25,047 nucleotides of DNA from JAYPHU01 sp038127535 (GTDB lineage Bacteria > Pseudomonadota > Alphaproteobacteria > Rhodospirillales > UBA2165), in the NCBI GenBank assembly GCA_038127535.1, contig JAYPHU010000039.1, positions 1 through 25,047 of the forward strand. Direction: 5' to 3'. Below the pieces are notes generated by a model. The model was given only the letters and a program-made list of their open reading frames with translations. It searched no databases and had not been told where the DNA came from. Position 1 is the first letter of the stretch. The number at the start of each line of letters is the position of its first letter. Made by a program: the position numbers and the translations under genes. This document shows, piece by piece, positions 1-6,698 of the stretch.

Positions 1-752
1 TCCGTTGTCGCAACCCGATGCTCGGCGTAAATCCGGCGGGTCCAGACTGCGCCGGGATGGTCATGCCAGCCTTCCTGCCAGGCTGTGACCGCCGCCGGTT
101 TCGGTTCTGGCCGGGTCGCCGGGGAATTCGGCGGATTGGCGACGGCGGCCAGCATGCTTGCCGTGGTCAGATCGGCGATGGTGAAGCGATCTCGCACCAG
201 ATAGCCGGTAGCGACGGTCTCGGCCACCACCCAGTCTAGCGCCTCTTTCGCTGTTTGCCGGCCTTCCTCGAATGCGCCGGGATGGGTAAGGTTGTTGCCT
301 TTGCGGATCAACGGTTTGGCCAGGGGCAGGGCCCCACGGTAGCCGATTCGCTTCAGCGCCGGCTGTCCTTCTCCGAACAGGCGAGCGAAATAGGCCAGAT
401 CACCCAACATCACGTGGAGGACAGCCTGGCGCACCAACGGCCCCCAGATGTCGTCGAACTTGGCTTGGATCTCCAGCGCCCGCGCCCGCAGGTCTGGCTC
501 CGCCGGTGTCAGGTTTAACGCCGGGCAGTGATCTTCCAGCGCGGCGATGATCCTGGCGAAGCCGGCTACCCATTGGCCGTTGAGTTTTAGAGTCGGCGTC
601 TTGGTCTGGCCGGTGAGTTTCCGCACCAGCCCCATGTGCGGACCTGGCATCACCGATTGGCGGTGGTGGGGCAGACCGGACAGATCGAGCGCCCAGCGCA
701 CCTTTTCGTTATAGGGGGAATAGCGAAACTGGATGAAATGGATATCGGTCAC
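1..752 (-). CDS. Glutathione S-transferase family protein, 3' end cut by window edge
   Basis: Reading the minus strand from a GTG at 752 gives an open frame of 250 codons that runs off the left edge. The N-terminal part (TDIHFIQFRYSPYNEKVRWA) is a thioredoxin-like GST N-domain: beta strand, then a Ser-Pro-Tyr at the usual catalytic position, then helix 1. A TPTLKLNG stretch near residue 55 corresponds to the conserved cis-Pro loop. Near residue 190 the sequence LVRDRFTIADLTTASML matches the GST C-domain N-capping box and hydrophobic staple. GSTs conjugate or isomerise electrophiles with glutathione in the cytosol. The GTG is chosen because the protein then begins directly at beta strand 1; no ATG lies in frame upstream in the short gap before the divergent gene at 831. 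Substrate unknown. The C-terminus is missing only because the window ends. Confidence 0.85.
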   Translation of the reverse strand, partial: MTDIHFIQFRYSPYNEKVRWALDLSGLPHHRQSVMPGPHMGLVRKLTGQTKTPTLKLNGQWVAGFARIIAALEDHCPALNLTPAEPDLRARALEIQAKFDDIWGPLVRQAVLHVMLGDLAYFARLFGEGQPALKRIGYRGALPLAKPLIRKGNNLTHPGAFEEGRQTAKEALDWVVAETVATGYLVRDRFTIADLTTASMLAAVANPPNSPATRPEPKPAAVTAWQEGWHDHPGAVWTRRIYAEHRVATT

Positions 753-830
753 GGCTTTGGGGCCTCTGGGGATAACGTCATCCGATAAAGGTACGCCAGG
801 GACAATGAGCCTTTCGAGCCCAACCGTGCT

Positions 831-1067
831 ATGGTCAATCACATGTTCGAGAAACTGGCAAACAAGCTGGCGGGTCTTGGCGAGCCGGTGTCGGAACACA
901 CGATCCCCGCGGCCGGGGTGACTGTGCAGGTGAACCTGCATGAACCCAACCCCGATCCGGTCCTGACCCTGGCCTTTGCCGTGACCGGGGAAACCAAGCG
1001 CTACAAGCTCGGCAAGACGGCCGCCGGTGAATTGATCGACGCTTTGACCCAGATGGAGCAGGCGTGA
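831..1067 (+). CDS. Small hypothetical protein (78 aa)
   Basis: A short soluble protein with no signal peptide and no membrane segment. It reads as an amphipathic N-terminus, two or three beta strands (VTVQVNLHE, VLTLAFAVTG) and a C-terminal helix. A second in-frame ATG at 843 (MFEKLANKL) could be the true start; neither ATG has a strong ribosome site. Its stop codon shares one base with the ATG of the next small gene, so the two are probably translationally coupled and may act as a pair. I do not recognise the family. It diverges from the GST gene with about 78 bp between them. Confidence 0.55.
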   Translation: MVNHMFEKLANKLAGLGEPVSEHTIPAAGVTVQVNLHEPNPDPVLTLAFAVTGETKRYKLGKTAAGELIDALTQMEQA

Positions 1068-1270
1068 TGTTCGATTTTCTCGGCACGATTGCGGACGCTG
1101 TAGGCGGCAAGAAAATCCTTAGCCGCGCCATCCCAATGGAAGACAGGTTCAAGCTGCACGTTCATCTGAAGGAGCGGAAGGGCCGGCGCTATCTGCATTT
1201 CCGGTTTTCCGATGGCGACAATCACATTCTAGAAGCGGAGAACGGCTGGGAATTGCTGCGCACCCTGTAG
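1067..1270 (+). CDS. Small hypothetical protein (67 aa), coupled to the preceding gene
   Basis: It starts at the ATG at 1067 inside a TGATG overlap with the upstream stop; a GTG three bases earlier is in frame but less likely. The protein begins with a short hydrophobic helix (FDFLGTIADAVGG), followed by a charged, strand-rich part (FKLHVHLKE, RYLHFRFSDGD) and ends in NGWELLRTL. The alternating strand pattern resembles that of its partner, so a small heteromeric beta-rich complex is conceivable, but that is a guess. No family recognised. Downstream is the convergent end of the AMIN/beta-barrel gene, 30 bp away. Confidence 0.55.
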   Translation: MFDFLGTIADAVGGKKILSRAIPMEDRFKLHVHLKERKGRRYLHFRFSDGDNHILEAENGWELLRTL

Positions 1271-1300
1271 GCTTATCACGCGCGGATGTAGCCGCCGACT

Positions 1301-2698
1301 TTAGAACTTATAGGCAAAGCTCGCGCCGGGGCCGTGGAGGATTTTGAAGTCTTCGAGAAGATCGTCGAGGGTGAGGAAGCTGGCCCGGTAATTAATCTGG
1401 CCTGAGAAGTTCCCCCCGCCGAATACCTCATACCCGACCCTTAGATCCAGCATGGCCAGCAGGTCGTCGTCGTCTGGAAAGGCGGTGCCCCGCCGGTTGC
1501 CCACTTCGCGGAACCAATACCCCAGGCCCAGCTTGATATTGGTGTAGAGCCGGTCGTTGGTGGTTGAACTCATCGGCGAAGAAATCTCCGCGCCCACATG
1601 GCCGATAAAATAGTCGGTCGTGGTTTCGAGCTTGTTGGAGCTGGTGGCGCCGAAAGTCAGGGCGGTGTTGGTGAAGTTCGCCTTGGAGGACTCGCGCAGC
1701 CATCTGCCGCCATAGGAGAGATCAAGCGGCGTGCCCTCCAGCTTGTTCTTGATGTCGAGTTCCATGTCGAGATACGTGGTCTCGATATCCCCGGCGCCGG
1801 TCGATCCGCTAGAAGACGTTCCGGAGAAATCACCGTCGCCTGTGGCGTACATGAGGCTGGCGACATAGTCCTCGGTGGGGCCTTTGTAGCCGAGCGCCGC
1901 GCCTAAGGCGATGTGACCAATGGTGGCGGCGGTAATGTGAGCCGCAGTGGTGGTGTCCCGCTTGCTCGGGTTGCGCCACCAATATTCAAGCTTGGGGATC
2001 AGCCGGAACCCTTCGTCCGATTGAACCGGCGCTGGGATCAGCGGCTGCTGCGGCTGCATCGGTTGAGCCGGCTGCATTTGTTGGGCGACAGCGCGGCGCG
2101 GCACGGTGGTGTAGTAAGACTGCCCGGCGGGGCGTGTTTCGTTCGTATGTCGGCGAATCGGTTCGATGGTCGGGCGGCGGCGCTGCAATTGTGCGACCTC
2201 TTCGCCGGGACCGGTGAGCAGCGCCAAAGACGCGCCCAGGGTTTCTGTTTTCTGTTTGGCGACTTGGATGACTTCCGGCTTGGTCGCGCTCAGATCAAAC
2301 ACCAAGCGCTGACGAATGGATTTCTTGGCCGCCCCCCGGTTCAACTTGAACTGCCGGGCGAGAGATGCAGGTTCGTGGGTGGTCAGGATAAGCTGGGTTA
2401 CGCCGTCGGAGTCCCGGCCGTACTGATAGCCGGAGACCAGACCCTTGGCGTGCTTGCGCCGGAAGTCGCCGGCTTTCCAGATTGCCTTAGGCAGCGTGAT
2501 GACTAGGGATCTCCTATCCTCGGATACGGAAACTTTGTGGCCGGTGCGCCGGTCGAGATCGAGGACGATCCGCGTGTTGCCCTCAAACTGTCCGACCCGG
2601 AGGTCGAGGACATCCGCCGATTTGCCGAGCGCCGGCACCGCCGGCGAGTAGGTTAATACGCCGGCCAATATGGCCGTTCCAATGACTTGAACTTTCAC
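1301..2698 (-). CDS. Secreted AMIN-domain protein with C-terminal outer-membrane beta-barrel
   Basis: 465 aa from a GTG start preceded by a GGAG-type ribosome site. Residues 1-24 look like a Sec signal peptide (a Lys, then a hydrophobic stretch, then VPALG). Residues about 29-70 (VLDLRVGQFEGNTRIVLDLD, then SLVITLP) match the AMIN domain, which in AmiC and PilQ-type proteins binds cell wall. The middle (about 170-235) is a Gln/Pro-rich linker. From about 240 to the end there are repeated amphipathic strands with aromatic girdles, and the last residue is Phe, as in proteins inserted by the Bam machinery. The likely role is anchoring the outer membrane to peptidoglycan, or an envelope porin-like function. 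The combination of AMIN and a long barrel in one chain is the unusual part; the barrel call rests on pattern only. Confidence 0.75.
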   Translation of the reverse strand: MKVQVIGTAILAGVLTYSPAVPALGKSADVLDLRVGQFEGNTRIVLDLDRRTGHKVSVSEDRRSLVITLPKAIWKAGDFRRKHAKGLVSGYQYGRDSDGVTQLILTTHEPASLARQFKLNRGAAKKSIRQRLVFDLSATKPEVIQVAKQKTETLGASLALLTGPGEEVAQLQRRRPTIEPIRRHTNETRPAGQSYYTTVPRRAVAQQMQPAQPMQPQQPLIPAPVQSDEGFRLIPKLEYWWRNPSKRDTTTAAHITAATIGHIALGAALGYKGPTEDYVASLMYATGDGDFSGTSSSGSTGAGDIETTYLDMELDIKNKLEGTPLDLSYGGRWLRESSKANFTNTALTFGATSSNKLETTTDYFIGHVGAEISSPMSSTTNDRLYTNIKLGLGYWFREVGNRRGTAFPDDDDLLAMLDLRVGYEVFGGGNFSGQINYRASFLTLDDLLEDFKILHGPGASFAYKF

Positions 2699-2758
2699 CC
2701 CACCACTCCGTTTGTCGAGTTGGCTTCCCTTATGGGACCAGTCTTAGCGGTGAAGTAT

Positions 2759-2772
2759 TAAAGGAACCTTTA
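2759..2772. repeat. Perfect 14-bp palindrome between two minus-strand genes
   Basis: TAAAGG and CCTTTA flank a 2-bp centre, followed at once by a run of alternating TA. It sits downstream of the MFS exporter stop and upstream of the AMIN-protein start, both on the minus strand. The centre is too short for a stable RNA hairpin, so a DNA-binding site or AT-rich promoter element for the 1301-2698 gene is more likely than a terminator. No factor can be assigned. Confidence 0.35.
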
Positions 2773-2789
2773 GTATATATATAGTAGGA

Positions 2790-4043
2790 TCATACGGTTC
2801 TGGCCCGCCAGATATGGGCCCGCCATTTGATAGCGATGAGGATGGTCAGCGCGATGCCGATACCGCTGTAGACGTCGACAAATGAGGTCCAGCCGAGACT
2901 TTCGATCAGGAAGCCCGCCCCCACCAGACCAAGCGGCAAACCATAGATGCACAAGACCCGGATTCCCATGACCCTGCCCCGGATCATCGGGTCGGTGACG
3001 CTCAACAGCGCTGCTGTCATCGACGCCATGGCCATACTGTGGCTGACGCCGGTGAAGAACAGCACGATCATCCCTGCATGCAGCGTGTCGAACCGGGCGA
3101 AGACCACCAACATGATGTGCCAGCCGAGAAGGCCCAGCACACAGAGCCTGGCTGCATAACGCCGGCCGCTGAACCATGACAGAATGAACGATCCCATGAC
3201 CGCGCCGACGGAAAAGGTCGCGACCAGGTTGCCCAGCACCGTGATGTCGGCGTTCATGACCTCTTTGGCGACATATGGCATAAGTCCGTGGGTAACGGGA
3301 AAGGCCGTTAAATTGACCAAGAGGGCGAGCCACATGATCGCCAGGATGGCCGGTACTTTCCAGGTGTAGACTAGGCCTTCCTTGATCTCGGCAAACTGGG
3401 ACAGTTTGGCGTCGGCGTCTCCGCCGGTGGATGCGTTGTCCCGCCGTGGGTGCGCCCGGGTCACACCCAGGGTGATCAGCGCGCTGATCACATAAACGGC
3501 GACGACGAAAATATAAGCGACATGCATGCCCAAGGCGGCGAAAAGACCGGCGCCGGTCAGCGCCCCGAATACCCTTGCCCCGTCCATGGCTATCCTGGAC
3601 AAGCTCGACGCGCTCATTAGCAGGTCCGACGGCATGGAATCGCCGATCAGCGCATTGCGGTTGAGAATATCGGACGGCTGGATCAAGCCGGAAAAGAAAG
3701 CGACCGTAAACGCGACGTACGGGTTCAGTTGACCGGTCCAGGCGGCGATCAGGATAATGCCGGCAAGGACGGCAAGGAAGGCGCGCATGGCATAGAGCAC
3801 CCTCCGGCGGCTTAATCTGTCGCCGATCAGCCCGGTCCAGGGCGCCAACAGGGTGCCGATGAACCGGAGCGAGCCGTATATCGTCAGCAGTATGACCGAG
3901 TCCGTTTCTTCGAAAATATACCAGCCCAGGATGATGGCTTCCATTTCGAAGCCGAGCGATACGAACAGGTCCCCCGGAAATTGATACCGGAAGCTTTTTA
4001 CGCGAAAGGTCGCGAAGGGTGTGACTCTCTGTTCGCCGGCCAA
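2790..4043 (-). CDS. MFS transporter (MFS_3/DHA3-type exporter)
   Basis: 417 aa with about 12 hydrophobic segments. The loop after TM2 reads GLIGDRLSRRRVLYAMR, the classic MFS motif A (G-x-x-x-D-R-x-x-R-R). A matching half-repeat near residue 350 is RGRVMGIR. The central charged stretch (about 195-225) is the usual cytoplasmic loop between six-helix halves. Layout and length fit the EntS/MFS_3 group of proton-coupled drug or siderophore exporters in the inner membrane; substrate unknown. The frame has no ATG near its beginning. The TTG at 4043 is the best start because an in-frame stop lies not far upstream and the next ATG would delete TM1. A 446-codon frame on the same strand overlaps it, but is Arg/Pro/His-rich with no transmembrane pattern and is a shadow. 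Confidence 0.85.
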   Translation of the reverse strand: MAGEQRVTPFATFRVKSFRYQFPGDLFVSLGFEMEAIILGWYIFEETDSVILLTIYGSLRFIGTLLAPWTGLIGDRLSRRRVLYAMRAFLAVLAGIILIAAWTGQLNPYVAFTVAFFSGLIQPSDILNRNALIGDSMPSDLLMSASSLSRIAMDGARVFGALTGAGLFAALGMHVAYIFVVAVYVISALITLGVTRAHPRRDNASTGGDADAKLSQFAEIKEGLVYTWKVPAILAIMWLALLVNLTAFPVTHGLMPYVAKEVMNADITVLGNLVATFSVGAVMGSFILSWFSGRRYAARLCVLGLLGWHIMLVVFARFDTLHAGMIVLFFTGVSHSMAMASMTAALLSVTDPMIRGRVMGIRVLCIYGLPLGLVGAGFLIESLGWTSFVDVYSGIGIALTILIAIKWRAHIWRARTV

Positions 4044-4134
4044 AAGGACAGATCCTGTCAGGAAGGTGCCACGGAAGCGAACATCTTACGGCGGGAAACC
4101 GCCCGCGCAATCCAATTCGATAGGGGGTGACAGC

Positions 4135-4899
4135 CTACTCGGCGACCCGTTCCAAGCTGACGCCGCGTGTATCCATCTCGAAGTCCAGGCCTTCCACGGG
4201 CGGGCGGGCATAATGCCAGGTGAGGCCCAGCGGCGCGGCCTGGCGCGCTTCGAAGGCGGGTTCCAGCAGCGGATGAATATCATGAACGGAATAGACTTGC
4301 GTGGCCGTCGACTCCACCCAGGACATGCCCAGCGCCGCCATGCGGTTCTCCATCGTGTCCAGCACGTAGGCCGACTTTTCCGCCATGGCATCCGGCGAGG
4401 TATCGCCCAGGCGAATAATCCGCTCCTGATAGCTGCCTGTGCCTTCGGGCGCTTCCGCCGAGCCGGCAATGACAAAGCTGGGCACTGCGCCCTCGGCTGG
4501 CACTGTATAAGAGAACGCGTGAAAACCGGGCTCCGCCGGCTTGTGAATATCCGGGCAGACGTTGGAGCGGGCGACCGGGTTTTCCTCGTCCTTGAAGATG
4601 CCCCATTTTTCCAGCGTGCCCACATACACCCGGTTGAAATCGATGAACCCCTGCTCGGTAAACGGCGCGGGGGACCGCAGCTCGCAGGCGCAGAGAGCGG
4701 TCAGCGACCGGCCGGCGGCCTGGATATGCTTCTCTATATAGTTGAAGCCTTCGGCGATCGGCACGGGTGACCGGAACCGCACCCGCTCAATGGCGAAACC
4801 GGGCAGGGCCGCCACCCCGGCCGAATACTGAAACGGTCCCCGCACATACTTGTAATTGCCGGGCTGAAAATCATTGGCTTCCAATTGCGCCATATCCAT
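4135..4899 (-). CDS. RidA-like (YjgF-fold) protein, possibly related to CnbZ 2-aminomuconate-type deaminases
   Basis: 254 aa, soluble. Residues about 50-120 (FNYIEKHIQAAGRSLTALCA, then NRVYVGTLEKWG, then PVARSNVCPDI) follow the RidA/YjgF pattern: helix with AAG, strand, FxxFNxVY, then PARS. The N-terminal FQYSAGVAALPGF and the C-terminal half extend it beyond a single RidA domain. RidA-fold proteins hydrolyse imines or enamines. From memory, a family annotated as 2-amino-5-chloromuconate deaminase (CnbZ) has this length and look, which would fit the nitrogen-aromatic hints elsewhere in the window, but I cannot confirm it. Two ATGs are possible; the second (4893) is better spaced from the AGGGGGA ribosome site. 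It lies 10 bp behind the MaoC gene and is surely co-transcribed with it. Confidence 0.6.
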   Translation of the reverse strand: MDMAQLEANDFQPGNYKYVRGPFQYSAGVAALPGFAIERVRFRSPVPIAEGFNYIEKHIQAAGRSLTALCACELRSPAPFTEQGFIDFNRVYVGTLEKWGIFKDEENPVARSNVCPDIHKPAEPGFHAFSYTVPAEGAVPSFVIAGSAEAPEGTGSYQERIIRLGDTSPDAMAEKSAYVLDTMENRMAALGMSWVESTATQVYSVHDIHPLLEPAFEARQAAPLGLTWHYARPPVEGLDFEMDTRGVSLERVAE

Positions 4900-4909
4900 T
4901 CCCCCTTTT

Positions 4910-5392
4910 CTATTCCGCGTCCGGCCGGGCGGCGATCAGGTTGACCCCGGCGATGGTCATCACGGTGACACCGTCCTGGTTAATCACCTCGACCAGGCTT
5001 TTGATAATGCCCCGGTCGGGTTTGGATTTGGACCGGCGCGCCTCGGTAATCGTCACAAAGATTTCCAGTTGGTCACCGGGCCGCACCGGGGCCAGCCACT
5101 TGAGATCATCAATGCCGGGCGACGAGAGGCTAGACTCGTCGGACAGATAATGCGCCACGAACTGCTTCATCATCAGCCCGCAGGTCTGCCAGCCGCTGGC
5201 GATGATCCCGCCGAATGGGCCGGCCGCTGCCCAGGATGGATCGGTATGGATTTTCTGTGGATCGTAGGATTTGGCGAACGCGAGCATCTCGTCTTCGGTC
5301 GCCGAGACGATGCCTAAATTGTGTCGCTCCCCTTCGAGATAGTCTTCGAAGTAGCGGACTTTACTGGGATCGGTGAAGGGTAAATCGGTCAT
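4910..5392 (-). CDS. MaoC-family hydratase/dehydratase
   Basis: 160 aa, the usual size of a single hot-dog MaoC protein. The signature FAKSYDPQKIHTDP, followed by GPFGGIIASGWQT, contains the Asp (about residue 44) and His (about 49) of the (R)-specific enoyl-CoA hydratase catalytic pair. The following LKWLAPVRPGDQLEIFVTI is the conserved strand that lines the tunnel. Such enzymes hydrate trans-2-enoyl-CoA thioesters or related substrates in the cytosol. First gene of a two-gene minus-strand operon with the RidA-like gene. It diverges from the gene at 5472, with a 79-bp shared upstream region. The physiological substrate is not evident. Confidence 0.85.
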   Translation of the reverse strand: MTDLPFTDPSKVRYFEDYLEGERHNLGIVSATEDEMLAFAKSYDPQKIHTDPSWAAAGPFGGIIASGWQTCGLMMKQFVAHYLSDESSLSSPGIDDLKWLAPVRPGDQLEIFVTITEARRSKSKPDRGIIKSLVEVINQDGVTVMTIAGVNLIAARPDAE

Positions 5393-5471
5393 GGGAGTGG
5401 TTTAGCCGATACGCGGTGTCCTAGAAAGGCCGGAATGAGCGGTCTAAGCTGCGGGTTCCAGGAGAGTTAAG

Positions 5472-6166
5472 ATGAGCAGTCCCACACCCTATCTGGTCGA
5501 TATGTTGAGCCGCGCGGCGCTGCGCCTGTTGCAAACGGCCGGCGGCCAAACGTTCGAGGCGGATGAGTGTAGCGTCCGCCTGATCGGTCCAGACGTGCCG
5601 GATCGCGCGGTGGATACGTTGGCTGGGCCCATTGATAAGTCGGCGGATGNNNNNNNNNNNNNNNNNNNNNNNNNNNNNNNNNNNNNNNNNNNNNNNNNNN
5701 NNNNNNNNNNNNNNNNNNNNNNNNNNNNNNNNNNNNNNNNNNNNNNNNNGTGCCGGATCGCGCGGTGGATACGTTGGCTGGGCCCATTGATAAGTCGGCG
5801 GATGACATGCTGCGCATCCTGGTGTTTAGCCGTGGTGGTTGCGAAGAATCTCTCCTGGCGGCGGCGGGAATTGAGCTTGATCAGGCGCTCAATGCCAGGG
5901 CCAGCAGTTGGCGGCGCTTGCAGGGCACCGAGGATGCGCTCTTGAAACGGATGCTCACCAACAATGGTCTCTACGAAGTGCCGTTGGCGTCCTTCCGCAA
6001 GGGCAAGATCAAGGAACGGCCATGGGGGACCGTCCTTGCGTGCCGCTTGAGGTTGGTCTCCTTTCTGGCGGGTTTCGCCCGCCCGATCAACTCCCCGCCG
6101 TGGGTCCAGAGTCTGGAAATTTCGCTGTTGACTCTTTTCCGGCGCGCCCCTAAATTTGTTTTATAA
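5472..6166 (+). CDS. Protein of unknown function, interrupted by assembly gap 1
   Basis: The ATG at 5472 has a good AGGAGA ribosome site. The frame enters the N run and reappears in a different frame number on the far side. When the duplicated 55 bases and 100 Ns are collapsed, it becomes one continuous frame of 179 codons plus stop. The reconstructed N-terminal 120 residues look like a folded helical protein (LSRAALRLLQTAGG, LVFSRGGCEESLLAAAGIEL, TEDALLKRMLTNNGLYEVPL). The last 50 residues are Arg- and Pro-rich and less protein-like, and the stop codon lies inside the palindrome at 6156-6175. The true end may therefore be earlier or the tail may be decayed. Family not recognised. It is divergent from MaoC and precedes the catabolic operon. 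Confidence 0.5.
5595..5804. other. Assembly gap 1: 100 N flanked by an identical 55-bp sequence
   Basis: Bases 5595-5649 and 5750-5804 are identical over 55 positions and directly abut a run of exactly 100 N (5650-5749). This is the pattern left when two contigs that overlap by the assembler's k-mer length are joined with a default spacer. Collapsing the overlap removes 155 bases and restores one reading frame across the join. Confidence 0.9.
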
Positions 6167-6195
6167 ATAAAACAACGTTTCAAATATAAAACAAC
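6156..6195. promoter_or_regulatory. IclR/PcaU-type operator: perfect palindrome plus third direct half-site
   Basis: A 20-bp perfect palindrome (6156-6175) is built from half-site TTGTTTTAT, centre AA and half-site ATAAAACAA. Exactly 10 bases further on the half-site ATAAAACAA occurs again (6186-6194). With one more base, ATAAAACAAC is repeated directly at 6167 and 6186. Two inverted half-sites plus a spaced direct third is the architecture described for IclR-family activators PcaU and PobR of Acinetobacter. The element lies 38 bp before the first gene of an operon that itself encodes an IclR-family protein (9985-10821), so autoregulation by that protein is the simplest reading. I saw no other copy in the window. 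The AT-rich block probably overlaps the promoter, but I cannot fix -35 and -10 boxes. Confidence 0.65.
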
Positions 6196-6232
6196 CAACC
6201 GTTTTTGATGATCACAGTGCGTTGGGCGCCCT

Positions 6233-6529
6233 ATGGACCATAATCCCTATTTGAAGCCTTGGAAACGTCCGGAGCCGAACCAGCGGGCTGGCAAGGGCCG
6301 GTTGGAAATTCCGGAAAATGTGGAGAACATCGTCTGGCAAACGCGCCCAGCGACGCCGACGGAATATGAAATTCAACTGGGTGACGCCTTGGAGTCCATC
6401 TTCGGCGACGGTCACGAGGAACTGGCCGACGTGGTCGCGCAGCTTAATGAGCGGGGTATCCAATCGCCCCACGGCGGCGACTGGACGGAAGAGTCCTTCC
6501 AGGCCGAAATGAAACGTCTCGGCGGATAG
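6233..6529 (+). CDS. Recombinase-like helix-turn-helix domain protein
   Basis: 98 aa. The N-terminus is extended and Pro/Lys/Arg-rich (NPYLKPWKRPEPN). ENVENIVWQTRPATPTEYEI leads into two helices (LGDALESIFGDG, ELADVVAQLNERGI), then SPHGGDWTEESFQAEMKRLG. The last part resembles the helix-turn-helix of serine recombinases, in which a GI-x-SP-x-G-x-W-T segment precedes a recognition helix. From memory, proteins of this size are annotated as recombinase-like HTH proteins and often sit beside Rieske oxygenase genes. Whether it binds DNA or is an accessory to the oxygenase is unknown. First gene of the catabolic operon, 38 bp behind the IclR-type operator. Confidence 0.7.
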   Translation: MDHNPYLKPWKRPEPNQRAGKGRLEIPENVENIVWQTRPATPTEYEIQLGDALESIFGDGHEELADVVAQLNERGIQSPHGGDWTEESFQAEMKRLGG

Positions 6530-6540
6530 GTCATCCTTTT

Positions 6541-6681
6541 ATGAGCCACATCAGCATCGATCACCGGACCGCCGGGAAAAGATTTCCGTACAAGCACACC
6601 ATCATCGCCTATGTGCTGGCCGCGCCCACCGAAAAGAACGGGCTGCTCGACATGCCCAAGGCCGATATCAACTCCATTTGA
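6541..6681 (+). CDS. Small ORF (46 aa) between the HTH protein and the Rieske oxygenase
   Basis: ATG at 6541 to TGA at 6681. The peptide begins MSHISIDHRTAGKR and ends KADINSI, with a central apolar stretch TIIAYVLAAPT too short to call a membrane helix. It fills the space between neighbouring genes almost exactly (11 bp after the previous stop, 17 bp before the next ATG), which is the main argument that it is translated. The ribosome site is weak. Family not recognised; it could also be the decayed remainder of a longer gene. Confidence 0.4.
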   Translation: MSHISIDHRTAGKRFPYKHTIIAYVLAAPTEKNGLLDMPKADINSI

Positions 6682-6698
6682 ATAATTGCGAGGAAGCT

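Noticed and set aside
1913..2506. A 197-codon plus-strand frame inside the AMIN/beta-barrel gene
   Set aside because: Antisense to a gene with signal peptide and AMIN motif; no recognisable motif of its own.
2770..4110. A 446-codon minus-strand frame longer than the MFS gene it overlaps
   Set aside because: Its product is rich in Arg, Pro, Gly and His with no domain pattern, while the shifted frame gives a textbook 12-helix transporter.
4021..4770. A 249-codon plus-strand frame opposite the RidA-like gene
   Set aside because: Composition is that of an antisense shadow in GC-rich DNA; the minus strand gives a coherent protein with a ribosome site.
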